IMG/VR virus record: IMGVR_UViG_3300027712_001108
Coordinates: 1-64,000 of that record
Length of the DNA: 64,000 nucleotides
Direction: 5' to 3' (one strand)
DNA from: a virus
This document shows positions 42,121 through 51,165 of this stretch, one piece after another. Numbering within the stretch: position 1 is the first letter of the stretch; each line of letters opens with the position of its first letter. Under the pieces are notes generated by a model that worked only from the letters and a program-made list of their open reading frames with translations, had not been told where the DNA came from and made no database searches. The translations under genes and the position numbers were made by a program.

Positions 42121-43380
42121 TTATAATCCTTTGTTGTAAATTGACATAAATTTATCGTATGCAGGCGTAGTAAACCAGTTCCTGCTAAGGAACCATTGCT
42201 GATTGTGATGACAGATTTCTTTCACTTGCTCTAGCCAACTCCATTTGTCTTTCACATAACTGATGTTTTGTAAATTGCGTACAATAGCAGAAACTCTATC
42301 TGCAAATGGTGCATCGTCGTAGCTTTCATCCCATAGTGTGTCAAATGTTTCAAACCCCCACGACTTTAATTTAGCCAAAGTTCCAGGGTGTGCCAACAAC
42401 ATAAATGGTTGCTGCGCCCATAACGGCTTCCATAATTTTTCACTAATAAACAAGTTATGCGGTTCATCAAATGCATGTGTTTCTGTTACCACACTTGCCC
42501 AACTGTTGAGATAGATACTGGGATTAATCTGCATGGCTTTGTTGTTGTCAAAATCTGCATCATCCACTACCAAAGGCAGCACAGCATTGGCTTTGTCTAT
42601 TACACTTTGTGGCACATCATGCCGTGTCCAAAAATCATATACCAGCTTGTTGTGGCTTATCATTCCCTGTAAATGCAAATCCTGCTCTATTAAACGCATT
42701 GCCATAACTTCTCTGTGATTGCGACTAACACGATTCAAACAGTTAAACAGTTTTACTGTATGTGGCCGTTGTTTGGCTTGTCTGTGATCATCCCATGTCA
42801 CTGCTGTGCTACGACGCAAATTCAATTGCTGCATATACATCAAATGTGGAAACCCAATGACGCCAATGCGTTCTCGTATACTGTGACTATCGCACCACTC
42901 TGCATAGCCGCGTTCTTCTAAATCATTGCCACTTAAAAACAGCATACTTGCGGCGGGTATTGCATTATCGTTACATAGTTTATGTAGGTATGCATATAGT
43001 TTGGTATCATAGAACCCTTCGTTTAGATTGTCTACAACCAACAATGCACGACCTGCACGAGCATCGTCTAACACCACACTTGGTACAAAATTAATAAATG
43101 GTTCGTATCCAAATTCATTACCAGGCCACCCTGTCCAGTAACCAGCATCGTTCCATGTGCCTATATTATATGCATATCTCTCGGGTCTGTTATCCAATCC
43201 ACTATGATGCCAATGATGATCGGGTCTATCCCACCAGTTTAATCGCCAATAGTGAAACATATTAGCTACAGGAAAACGACCCGACTTTAATTCCCATCTG
43301 GGCCCGTGTGTGGTATGCGGGCATGCTGTCATAGTCCTAAAGCGTGCAGGGTCGTCAAATACCCAATGTACTGCTGTCAT
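42121..43380 (-). CDS. Glycosyltransferase-like protein with FISEKLW motif, paralogue 2
   Basis: 419 residues. The block TETHAFDEPHNLFISEKLWK, QQPFMLLAHPGTLAKLKSWG, DTLWDESYDD near residues 300-365 is homologous to that in the gene at 24509-25741. The N-terminus is different (Trp/His-rich, FRTMTACPHTTHGPRW). The middle has KLFNCLNRVSRNHREVMAMR, similar to FLCFNRSYQYRVHRL of the paralogue. It is likely a GT-B-type transferase. Its start overlaps the next radical SAM gene by 4 nt, so sugar transfer and radical chemistry are produced from one transcript. Confidence 0.65.
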   Translation of the reverse strand: MTAVHWVFDDPARFRTMTACPHTTHGPRWELKSGRFPVANMFHYWRLNWWDRPDHHWHHSGLDNRPERYAYNIGTWNDAGYWTGWPGNEFGYEPFINFVPSVVLDDARAGRALLVVDNLNEGFYDTKLYAYLHKLCNDNAIPAASMLFLSGNDLEERGYAEWCDSHSIRERIGVIGFPHLMYMQQLNLRRSTAVTWDDHRQAKQRPHTVKLFNCLNRVSRNHREVMAMRLIEQDLHLQGMISHNKLVYDFWTRHDVPQSVIDKANAVLPLVVDDADFDNNKAMQINPSIYLNSWASVVTETHAFDEPHNLFISEKLWKPLWAQQPFMLLAHPGTLAKLKSWGFETFDTLWDESYDDAPFADRVSAIVRNLQNISYVKDKWSWLEQVKEICHHNQQWFLSRNWFTTPAYDKFMSIYNKGL

Positions 43381-44621
43381 GGTCTTAACTGTGCCAATCT
43401 AGGCAAATAATCCTGCATTTTACGTGATTTTAATTGGTCAAGTAGATCAGCATCGTGCCAAAACTGCTCCCATGAATCTTCAGGCCAGTCTTTGAAATTG
43501 TATATTACCATGTCTGTTGCAGCCGTATCCATGTAATTGAGCGCACCTTGCCAACTGCTATAGTTACGTTGAGTTTCGTGTCCCAACAGCGACTGTTCTA
43601 CTTCTGCACGTATTTCCCGTTTGGCATGTCTGGGTAATAATCGTACATCTTGATATGTGGGTTGATAGACAATGTTCACAAACGGCAAGCCTGCAAAACA
43701 CTGTTGCTGGGTAGTCCATTCAATAAGTTCTGCAACGTTGAAACAATTGTAAATTCCAAACGTGGTATGCAGTTCCAACTTGATATTAGGTGCTTGCAAT
43801 TCTGCAATCCGCTGTAGGTTATGACTGATAATACGCCAATCGCTGTTCTGTCGTATATAATCATTGGCAATACCCACAGCTTCTACGCTGACATTGATGT
43901 TTACCCATTGGAATGATTGCCACATTTTTAACAGCTTTGCAGGTACATGTGTGAGATTGGTATTGTAACTGATCTGTTGAAACTGTGCCAATCCCTGATC
44001 GATGCAGGACTGTAATATATCCATATGCTGTTTGACAATCAGTGGTTCGCCACCTAAGAAATTCATATGCGTAACAGAAGGTAAACTGCGATTTATCAAC
44101 TCTATTGCACCTGGGTCTTCGAACCATATTTGATGCGCACTGCGAGGATCTGCTTCAACTGATTCCCACCTGCCCAGTTTGGCCAGATCATTTTGCCACA
44201 AATGACTGTTCATCCAGTTACACATCCTGCAAACCAAATTGCATTTATTACCAAATGTAATATCCAAATATTGTATTTCGGCACCTGTTAGCAGTGTGCC
44301 ATCTGCTGCAATTGGTTTGGCCGTAGGCAGTATTCCATCTTTGGTATATACATCGTTCCATATTTGCCTAAAGCTAACACCGCCGTTATCTTCTATTTTC
44401 CAACATTTGCTGCAAGTTGGATGACGTTCACCTGCTTGTATAGACAATCTAACTGCTTTGTGTAGTTGACTGTTTAGTACATCCAATGGATCTGCACAAT
44501 CGTTGACAAATGGTTGACTGTAATCTTCCCAATGTCCGTGATTGTTGCAGCAGAGTCTAGGACGGCCAGGGCCATCCAAACTCAAACTGTTGTAAGGTAA
44601 TACACAAAATACATCTGTCAT
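43377..44621 (-). CDS. N-terminal-twitch radical SAM protein 3
   Basis: 414 residues. The N-terminal module FCVLPYNSLSLDGPG, CC at 24-25 and CSKC at 70-73 precedes the core C127-C131-C134 (CNLVCRMC), then NFLGGEPL and VSVEAVG. Overlaps at both ends (ATGA-type) tie it to the glycosyltransferase-like gene downstream and the radical SAM gene upstream. The module and core order match the proteins at 34756, 45598 and 46856. Confidence 0.92.
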   Translation of the reverse strand: MTDVFCVLPYNSLSLDGPGRPRLCCNNHGHWEDYSQPFVNDCADPLDVLNSQLHKAVRLSIQAGERHPTCSKCWKIEDNGGVSFRQIWNDVYTKDGILPTAKPIAADGTLLTGAEIQYLDITFGNKCNLVCRMCNWMNSHLWQNDLAKLGRWESVEADPRSAHQIWFEDPGAIELINRSLPSVTHMNFLGGEPLIVKQHMDILQSCIDQGLAQFQQISYNTNLTHVPAKLLKMWQSFQWVNINVSVEAVGIANDYIRQNSDWRIISHNLQRIAELQAPNIKLELHTTFGIYNCFNVAELIEWTTQQQCFAGLPFVNIVYQPTYQDVRLLPRHAKREIRAEVEQSLLGHETQRNYSSWQGALNYMDTAATDMVIYNFKDWPEDSWEQFWHDADLLDQLKSRKMQDYLPRLAQLRP

Positions 44622-45601
44622 GCTCGCTGCCTTTTGGGTATACTCATGTCAGTTCCGCAATGACAATGTGTACGTGGACAAACAACTGTACTGTATAAAT
44701 GATTCAAATTCAATGGTGTGTTCATATTGCCAATAACACCCGATACTCCGCAACTACCCATTGTAATATCACCATTTATTGCTATGTTAATGCTAGTACC
44801 AATATCACATTGCCAACCCAAAAAGAAATTGCGTCGTTCGGCAGTAAGACGATTGCTGTTCACAGGCCGTACCGTGCCGTCTGCATAGTGTTCTACTACT
44901 AAACTGTGTCCTGCACGGTTATCTGGTGTAGGCAATGACTGCTTGCTACGGTTGCTGTTCTTCATTAACCATTCGACTTTTGCAGGATCGTCATATGCAT
45001 ATGGATCGGCAGCAGTACTCATTTCATCTAGTATAGGTACATATTCCATTGTGACATTTTGCATAGTTGCCCATATCTCATCTGCACGTTCCAACATGTG
45101 ATCCCAATGTGATTCTGCCATCATCATACGAACAGCAAGATAGTTTACTTTGTCTTGTAGAAACTGTGCAGTTTCCAAAAATCTATCATGCTTTACCCAG
45201 CCAGGGTGGTAACTGGCAACCACATCATCGAACCTATGATAGTTACGTTCCCACCATACCAGAGGCTTTGACAAATTGGTATTGATTGCCAATGTGACTT
45301 TGTCTGGCAATATATTAGACAAATAATCGCATATAGGTAATAGAGCAGGCCAGTGGGTGGGTTCGCCGCCGCTAAAGAATACTTTTACTTTGCTGTATTG
45401 TTTGCCTGCTAATCCGTGAATCAGTGTATCCAAATTGCTAAGGTAAACTTCAACATTTAAGTTGGGTGTGTCTCCGCCCCAATTACCAGGATTGCAATAA
45501 CCACATCGAAAATTGCAAGTGTTACTGGTTTGCCATGTAATATTGAGTGTGAGTCCGTCTTGTGCTTCTATGGCAACTAATGCATTGTTTTCTAATATCA
45601 T
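44618..45601 (-). CDS. Radical SAM protein with C-terminal twitch module 2
   Basis: 327 residues. The core begins almost at once: C29-C33-C36 (CNFRCGYC), then FFSGGEPTHWP. The C-terminal module has GWQCDIGTSINIAINGDITM, GSCGVSG and CPRTHCHCGTD, the same pattern as 39762-40766. It overlaps its neighbours by 4 nt on both sides. In this operon N-twitch and C-twitch radical SAM genes alternate, suggesting that their products act in sequence or in pairs. Confidence 0.9.
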   Translation of the reverse strand: MILENNALVAIEAQDGLTLNITWQTSNTCNFRCGYCNPGNWGGDTPNLNVEVYLSNLDTLIHGLAGKQYSKVKVFFSGGEPTHWPALLPICDYLSNILPDKVTLAINTNLSKPLVWWERNYHRFDDVVASYHPGWVKHDRFLETAQFLQDKVNYLAVRMMMAESHWDHMLERADEIWATMQNVTMEYVPILDEMSTAADPYAYDDPAKVEWLMKNSNRSKQSLPTPDNRAGHSLVVEHYADGTVRPVNSNRLTAERRNFFLGWQCDIGTSINIAINGDITMGSCGVSGVIGNMNTPLNLNHLYSTVVCPRTHCHCGTDMSIPKRQRA

Positions 45602-46866
45602 TTGTTAGTATTAATACCATTTTTTAATTGATCAATCAAGTCTGGCCACAATACAGAATGGTCCATACTGTGCATGCTGTCGTTAACCGCCAACCAGTCA
45701 ATCAGCCGTTGTTGTGCTACGGTAGTAGCAGTTGTTTGTGACAACAACGTGGTACTCATATAATCTAAACCGTCGTGAAAATTACAATGACCGCCTCTGA
45801 CTATGGGTCGCAATGCAGTACGTAATTTGGTAATCGCTGCTGTACGATACTCTATTGGTATAACTTTGGCACTGAGATGATGCGGAAAGTCCAACATAAT
45901 AGGATACCATATGATATTTTTATCGTAGTCTTCTGCCATGTATATCAGCCACTGAATCAATGGTTCTATACTGTTGTAATTAAGGGCACCTACTACTGTG
46001 TACACTTTGAGTGTTTTTGCCACGTCATGCTTTAGATATTTTTCAAAATTACGAACTTTTTCTGTCCATACTGTGGGATAACGTATGTATTCGTCTATTT
46101 TATTCAAACCGTCTATGCTGATTTGAACTTCTGTGTTTTCGAATTTTGCAAGCCTGTCTAACAGTTTGTAATTCCACACTGTGCAATTGGTAGTAAAGCT
46201 GATATGGCATGTGGTATTGCCTGCATCCAACAGTATATCAAGGTACTGATAGATATTTGCATCCATAGTTGGTTCGCCGCCTGTTATATACAGACGTTTA
46301 AGAGTGGGTGCCATTTTGCGAAAATTTAGTTTGCTTTGTTCTGTGTTTATATAGCCATTATCTGCATACTCCACAGTTGTTTCACTGCGCCATTGGTTGT
46401 CTAACCATTCCGGCAATGCTGTATTTTCTATGGCATGTTTACGTTCTTCAGCTATTTTGCTACTGCTTCCACTCCAGCATGTAACGCATTGCAAATTACA
46501 AACAGTACCCAAACGTAATTCCAAACTGTCTGGCATGTCTGTGGCAACTGTGCGCAAGTCTTGCGCCAGTGTTGCAGCATAGTCACGGTTGGCGTGTGTA
46601 CGAGGACTGGGATTGCCAGCTGCTTCTATATTGTTACAGACTTTACAGTCTTTAACTCGTTCTCCTGCTAACATGCGTTCTCGTACTGCCTGCATATATG
46701 CGCCGTTCCATATATCATCCAGTGACTGGGTATTCCATTTTGCAGTGGTATAATCCTGATTGCGAATAACAATGTTGTCACTGATGTTGCAACAGAGTTT
46801 GCATTCTCCCTGAGGGGTCGTGTTGATATTACGCCACGCCAATGCACACAGGCTATCAGATTGCAT
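45598..46866 (-). CDS. N-terminal-twitch radical SAM protein 4
   Basis: 422 residues from ATG 46866 (AAGGGG upstream; an in-frame TTG two codons earlier is less likely). The module LCALAWRNINTTPQGECKLC is followed by MLAGERVKDCKVC. The core is C123-C127-C130 (CNLQCVTC), then YITGGEPT and ISIDGLN. It overlaps the preceding and following radical SAM genes. No partner peptide gene is visible nearby. Confidence 0.92.
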   Translation of the reverse strand: MQSDSLCALAWRNINTTPQGECKLCCNISDNIVIRNQDYTTAKWNTQSLDDIWNGAYMQAVRERMLAGERVKDCKVCNNIEAAGNPSPRTHANRDYAATLAQDLRTVATDMPDSLELRLGTVCNLQCVTCWSGSSSKIAEERKHAIENTALPEWLDNQWRSETTVEYADNGYINTEQSKLNFRKMAPTLKRLYITGGEPTMDANIYQYLDILLDAGNTTCHISFTTNCTVWNYKLLDRLAKFENTEVQISIDGLNKIDEYIRYPTVWTEKVRNFEKYLKHDVAKTLKVYTVVGALNYNSIEPLIQWLIYMAEDYDKNIIWYPIMLDFPHHLSAKVIPIEYRTAAITKLRTALRPIVRGGHCNFHDGLDYMSTTLLSQTTATTVAQQRLIDWLAVNDSMHSMDHSVLWPDLIDQLKNGINTNK

Positions 46867-48064
46867 GGTCAATGCCCCTTAATTCTGGAAAGATATCTCG
46901 CCAACTTTCGTGACGAATTTTGTCTAATTTTGCAGTTTGATGTGCCCACAGATGCAGCAATTCGCTGTCATCTTGCTCATTCATAAATGATATTATACCA
47001 GTGAACGCAGCTATGGTTTTATCTGCTGCTCCATTAGTTGACAACCAATCACAATGTCGATTTATTTTATCAGTTACACGTTGCTTTATCTGTTCGGGTA
47101 GTACTCGTGTGCTAAAATATCGCGGACTTGTCAGTTGATTAATGCGTATATTATCAATGCCAACCAGTTCATGCTGCACCCAATCTTTGTGAAAATCACT
47201 AAGGTGTTTGACATTTAACAAACTAACAGTGGGAGTTATTTCAAAATATACATGGGGTAATTCTTGTAACATGCGTTTGCGATTGGCAACAACATCTTTC
47301 CATATCATGTTCTTACGTATATACTCGCCGCGTTCTCCACTACCATCAAGACTTGCAGCCACTTGTAAATTAGGGAATTGTCTCCATAATTCAAACAAGT
47401 CGCGTTGTTTGTAATCCAGTTTGGTGAAATTGGTAGTATAGTTGAGTTTTACATCTGTTTTACCTATGCTGATCCAATGATCCAGTATACGATAGTGTTC
47501 TTCAGTCATAAGACTTTCACCACCTGCAAAGTACACTTCTTCAGTTGTAGACAAATGTGGTAACAGTTGCTCCCAAAAATCATCGCCTTGGTTTATATTC
47601 AATATTCGCGGTGCGGTATGGGTATGATCCAGTGTAACTGCATCGTCGTACCATGCACTACTCAACTGCGGGCCGCATGTTCTACAACGTAGATTACATA
47701 TATTGCTAAATCGCACATCAAAGTATGCAAGATTTACTTTTTCAACAGAGCCATCTTCTGCTGTGCTGTCTACCACAGGTTGATGATGTGCATATGCTTG
47801 ATTGCTGTTGTTACGCAGTGTAAATGTGCCGTGACGTTCCACATCATAACAACGATTACATGATGCAGATTCTTTACCTGCCAACATGTTTAATCGCAGT
47901 TCTCGCATGCGTTCACTATTCCATATGTCTTTGATAGTAGAGTCATTGGTATTGCCAATGGTCCAGTTTGTATCGCTCATGCAGCAGGGGAATACATCTC
48001 CATTAGGCCACATATGCATATGCACCCAGGGCATCATACAAAACACCTTATTGTCGGTAGTCAT
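46856..48064 (-). CDS. N-terminal-twitch radical SAM protein 5
   Basis: 402 residues. FCMMPWVHMHMWPNGDVFPC opens the twitch module, closed by MLAGKESASCNRC. The core is C123-C127-C130 (CNLRCRTC), then YFAGGESL (Ser in place of Pro in the GGEP motif) and ASLDGSG. It is the closest in pattern to the protein at 34756-35985, but the GGES change suggests a different SAM-amino-group contact. Overlap of both ends with neighbours. Confidence 0.92.
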   Translation of the reverse strand: MTTDNKVFCMMPWVHMHMWPNGDVFPCCMSDTNWTIGNTNDSTIKDIWNSERMRELRLNMLAGKESASCNRCYDVERHGTFTLRNNSNQAYAHHQPVVDSTAEDGSVEKVNLAYFDVRFSNICNLRCRTCGPQLSSAWYDDAVTLDHTHTAPRILNINQGDDFWEQLLPHLSTTEEVYFAGGESLMTEEHYRILDHWISIGKTDVKLNYTTNFTKLDYKQRDLFELWRQFPNLQVAASLDGSGERGEYIRKNMIWKDVVANRKRMLQELPHVYFEITPTVSLLNVKHLSDFHKDWVQHELVGIDNIRINQLTSPRYFSTRVLPEQIKQRVTDKINRHCDWLSTNGAADKTIAAFTGIISFMNEQDDSELLHLWAHQTAKLDKIRHESWRDIFPELRGIDHAI

Positions 48065-49440
48065 TCAATTTTTCCACATTCGTTATAGAAATCAACCAGT
48101 TCCGGAAATGTATCTACAAACTTGGTATTTCTGCGTTTATCATGCTCAGTGAACCATGCATAAAAATCTCTGCGACCTGTATACAGTTTGTCACTGCTAT
48201 AATTAGTCGTCTCCATATACCGTACCACACGACGAAATTTATCTACTTCTAAACTGCCAAATAGATTCTTATCCATGTCATCTTCGTTGGCTTCCATAAA
48301 TGCAAGACATTCATGCAAGTATGGCAAGAATTCTGCTTTGGGTAGCAGGTTGATATCGTACTGCAACGGTTCTCTTAGATATGGAGTATCAAAGCGTACA
48401 TTGCGCATGGTTCTACGCTGTTCTGTCGGCGGCGGCGCATACTGCGTTCTCCATTCCAACATTTTAGACAACAGCAATTTAAAACGCGGTACACTGAGTA
48501 TATTGTAAGTCATCATCATACTAACTGCTTGACCAGACAGTGTCATGTATGTGTTTAAGTTCTGTTCCCACTGTGTTATATCAAGTCCTGTGCGTATATA
48601 CTCTGCTTGCGTTCCCCATGTATCAATACTGGTAAACAGTGTAAAGTCTTTGATACACTTGCGGTCTATTAGATCTTTGATTTTGTTAGCAAGACGTGTA
48701 ACCAGTATGGGTTTTACACCCAGGTTGCTGTTTATGTTGAGTTCTAACTTGGGCATTGGGTTGTTAGACAAATCCTCTAGCAGTGTCCATGTGCTTTTGT
48801 GCAGCAAGGGTTCACCGCCTGTTATACGCAGAATATTAACACTGTTGCGCACACTGGGCCACCACTTCCACCATGCATCTACAAACGGATTAGATTCCTC
48901 TTCGAAGATGGTCATCCAATCTATATCGCAGCGATGATTGGTTACCATGTCGTATGGACCGTGATCGCGTATCTCATTATAGAACTTGCTGGATGCCTTG
49001 GGATGGCAGTAACCGCATTTGAAATTGCATTCGTTGCCAAAGCTGACTTCTATGTATTCTGGTGCAACAGGAAAGTCGGCACCTTTGGCTTTGATCTCGT
49101 CGTAGCGGTCCTGCCTAAAGATACTGCTGTTGCGTATGTGTCTATCGCTGATCAAATCCTTGTCAAGATTTTCAATGTTCCAGCAGTATTGGCATCCGGC
49201 TGGCTTGCGCCCGTTCAACAATGCTCTACGTTCTGCTTTCTTTTCTTCTGTATTGTGTAATGCACTGGGATCCCACCCTATTCTTTTCTCATCTATCTTG
49301 TGAGGTGCAGGATGATAGCAACTGTGTGTTTCACCTGTCTGCAAGTATATAGTGGTATGATGCCATTTGGCCATGCAGAATGTTGGACTGATGGCATCCA
49401 TCAGAGGTCTGAGTTCATCTATTCGTTTTCTATCTACCAT
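48061..49440 (-). CDS. N-terminal-twitch radical SAM protein 6
   Basis: 459 residues from ATG 49440, preceded by AAGG; the in-frame upstream start would add a hydrophobic stretch inside the promoter region. The module has FCMAKWHHTTIYLQTGETHS and CQYC after LLNGRKPAG. The core is C138-C142-C145 (CNFKCGYC), then RITGGEPLL and TSIDTWG. It is the first gene of the 19-kb minus-strand block, so any promoter for the block should lie at about 49.45-49.55 kb; TATACT-like elements are there, but none is convincing. Confidence 0.92.
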   Translation of the reverse strand: MVDRKRIDELRPLMDAISPTFCMAKWHHTTIYLQTGETHSCYHPAPHKIDEKRIGWDPSALHNTEEKKAERRALLNGRKPAGCQYCWNIENLDKDLISDRHIRNSSIFRQDRYDEIKAKGADFPVAPEYIEVSFGNECNFKCGYCHPKASSKFYNEIRDHGPYDMVTNHRCDIDWMTIFEEESNPFVDAWWKWWPSVRNSVNILRITGGEPLLHKSTWTLLEDLSNNPMPKLELNINSNLGVKPILVTRLANKIKDLIDRKCIKDFTLFTSIDTWGTQAEYIRTGLDITQWEQNLNTYMTLSGQAVSMMMTYNILSVPRFKLLLSKMLEWRTQYAPPPTEQRRTMRNVRFDTPYLREPLQYDINLLPKAEFLPYLHECLAFMEANEDDMDKNLFGSLEVDKFRRVVRYMETTNYSSDKLYTGRRDFYAWFTEHDKRRNTKFVDTFPELVDFYNECGKIE

Positions 49441-49575
49441 AACCTTAGTATATAGGTTGGACCACAGATATGCTACCAACCCAACAATAATTTTTGTCAG
49501 CTCTTGTAAATATACCACTTATGTATATATATAATGTATTCAAATAAAGTTTATGTAACAAGATGACAAAATCAC

Positions 49576-49604
49576 TTGACAATTTTCATACAAACTGCTA
49601 CTGT
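49576..49604 (+). promoter_or_regulatory. Sigma-70-like promoter TTGACA-N17-TACTGT
   Basis: Perfect TTGACA (49576-49581), exact 17-nt spacer, TACTGT (49599-49604). It drives the phage sigma factor gene, with CGGAGC as a later ribosome site. Best-scoring early-type promoter in the window. Confidence 0.7.
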
Positions 49605-49655
49605 GACATCGGCTAACCGACACAATAAACATCAAAGCAACGGAGCAAAGTTCAT

Positions 49656-51119
49656 ATGGTAAAACCAAACAAATCTGCATCGACTAGTACTGCAAATGGC
49701 CCGCAGTTCAAAGAATTAGATCCAGTACGCATTTATTTGAAAGATGTAGGTAAAACTCCACTGCTGAATCATGCTAAAGAAATTGAACTTAGCAAAACTA
49801 TTGAAAGCAGCAAGCAGACTATTATGGATACGCTGTTTGCAATTCCCATGACTGTGCGCACTATTGATATATGGATTCAGGAAATACTAAACGGTGAACG
49901 ACCAGCAGACGAGATTTTTGATGTAGAACTGCAAGCGGACGGCACATTGTCACAAGAGCTAGTAGACAAGTTGACAGAAGTCAGAACAATGTGTGCAGAA
50001 TATCTCAGCAACACTGCTGGTAAAATTACCAAAGTTCAACTGCTTGACACGTTTAATGAATTGCATTTATTGCCATCCAGTATGACTACAATGATGACAA
50101 GTTTGCAAGACATCAACAAGAAATTACTCGAAGGCGACGGCGCAATTATGCGTATGGCAATTGACTGCGGAATTGATCGCACAGAGTTTATCAATTGCTA
50201 TGTGGGGCATGAAGACCTGCTGTGGTTAAGCGGCAAGCAAGGCAAAGGTTGGGATCGGCTTCATCGCAAACACAATGAATTAATGAACTATGTTGGCATG
50301 ATGCAAGAGCAAGCTGCTAATGCAGGGCTATCTGTGAATGAACTGCGCACCGCAGTGAGAGTACTGCGTAGTCAAGCCAAAATCAAAGATGAAGCAATCA
50401 GTCATATGGTAAATGCCAATTTGCGTTTAGTTGTAAGTGTTGCTAAAAAATACAATCAACAGGGCAATAGCCAACTGTTGGATCTGATTCAAGAAGGCAA
50501 TATTGGCCTAATCAAAGCAGTTGAAAAATTTAAATGGCAATTGGGTTATCGTTTCAGCACTTATGCAACTTGGTGGATCAGGCAGGCAATTATTAAAACT
50601 GCAACTGAAAGCAATCGTACTATTCGTATTCCCAGTCATGTTCTTGATACTATCAAAAAAATAAACTCTGCTACTAAGGAATATTTCTACAGCAATGGAC
50701 GCGATCCCAGTAATGCGGAGTTGGCAAAAATCCTCAACTGTGATGAGGACAAAATTGCACGTACCATGCGTGTTGCCAAAGATCCAATCAGTTTGGAAAC
50801 TCCAGTGGGCAATGAGGATGAAGGCAAGCTAGGCAATCTTATTGAAGATACTGAATCTGAAAATGCATTTGAACAAATTGCAAGAGCAGATTTCAATAAA
50901 GTAATTGGCGATGCACTGGAAGGTCTTAGTAGTAGAGAAGAACGTGTGCTGCGTATGCGATTTGGCATAGGTACAATGCGTGAATACACACTGGAAGAAA
51001 TTGGATTAAAGTTCAATGTTACACGTGAACGTGTGCGACAAATTGAAAACAAAGCACTAAGCAGACTTAAACATCCGCAGCGTGCCAAAGACTTACAAAA
51101 CGCAATTACAAATCAATAA
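49656..51119 (+). CDS. rpoD: RpoD-like (group 1 type) RNA polymerase sigma factor
   Basis: 487 residues, far longer than phage late sigma factors (T4 gp55 is about 185). Region 1.2 starts DPVRIYLKDVGKTPLLNHAK, a non-conserved region follows, region 2 runs from NLRLVVSVAKKYNQQGNSQL (about 254) to GYRFSTYATWWIRQAI, region 3 has GRDPSNAELAKIL, and region 4 is EEIGLKFNVTRERVRQIENK (about 445-465), almost identical to cellular RpoD. It should direct RNA polymerase to -10/-35 promoters, possibly the TTGAC-N17-TAnnnT class in this window. It lacks the acidic region 1.1. Single-gene unit ending at a strong terminator. Confidence 0.95.
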   Translation: MVKPNKSASTSTANGPQFKELDPVRIYLKDVGKTPLLNHAKEIELSKTIESSKQTIMDTLFAIPMTVRTIDIWIQEILNGERPADEIFDVELQADGTLSQELVDKLTEVRTMCAEYLSNTAGKITKVQLLDTFNELHLLPSSMTTMMTSLQDINKKLLEGDGAIMRMAIDCGIDRTEFINCYVGHEDLLWLSGKQGKGWDRLHRKHNELMNYVGMMQEQAANAGLSVNELRTAVRVLRSQAKIKDEAISHMVNANLRLVVSVAKKYNQQGNSQLLDLIQEGNIGLIKAVEKFKWQLGYRFSTYATWWIRQAIIKTATESNRTIRIPSHVLDTIKKINSATKEYFYSNGRDPSNAELAKILNCDEDKIARTMRVAKDPISLETPVGNEDEGKLGNLIEDTESENAFEQIARADFNKVIGDALEGLSSREERVLRMRFGIGTMREYTLEEIGLKFNVTRERVRQIENKALSRLKHPQRAKDLQNAITNQ

Positions 51120-51127
51120 TAATAAAA

Positions 51128-51165
51128 ACACCCTATGCATTGCTGCGTAGGGTGTTATTTTATTG
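51128..51165. terminator. Strong terminator, 12-bp stem
   Basis: Arms 51128-51139 and 51144-51155 pair fully (one G-T wobble) around loop TTGC, followed by TTATTTTATT on the plus strand. A-rich upstream sequence makes it functional for the convergent HNH gene as well. Confidence 0.85.

Noticed and set aside
22005-49440. Bacterial chromosomal island rather than phage
   Set aside because: The segment is bounded on both sides by phage genes, contains a typical tiny T4-like phage gene (42015-42119) and an exact late promoter (32669), and shares overlap style and codon use with its neighbours.
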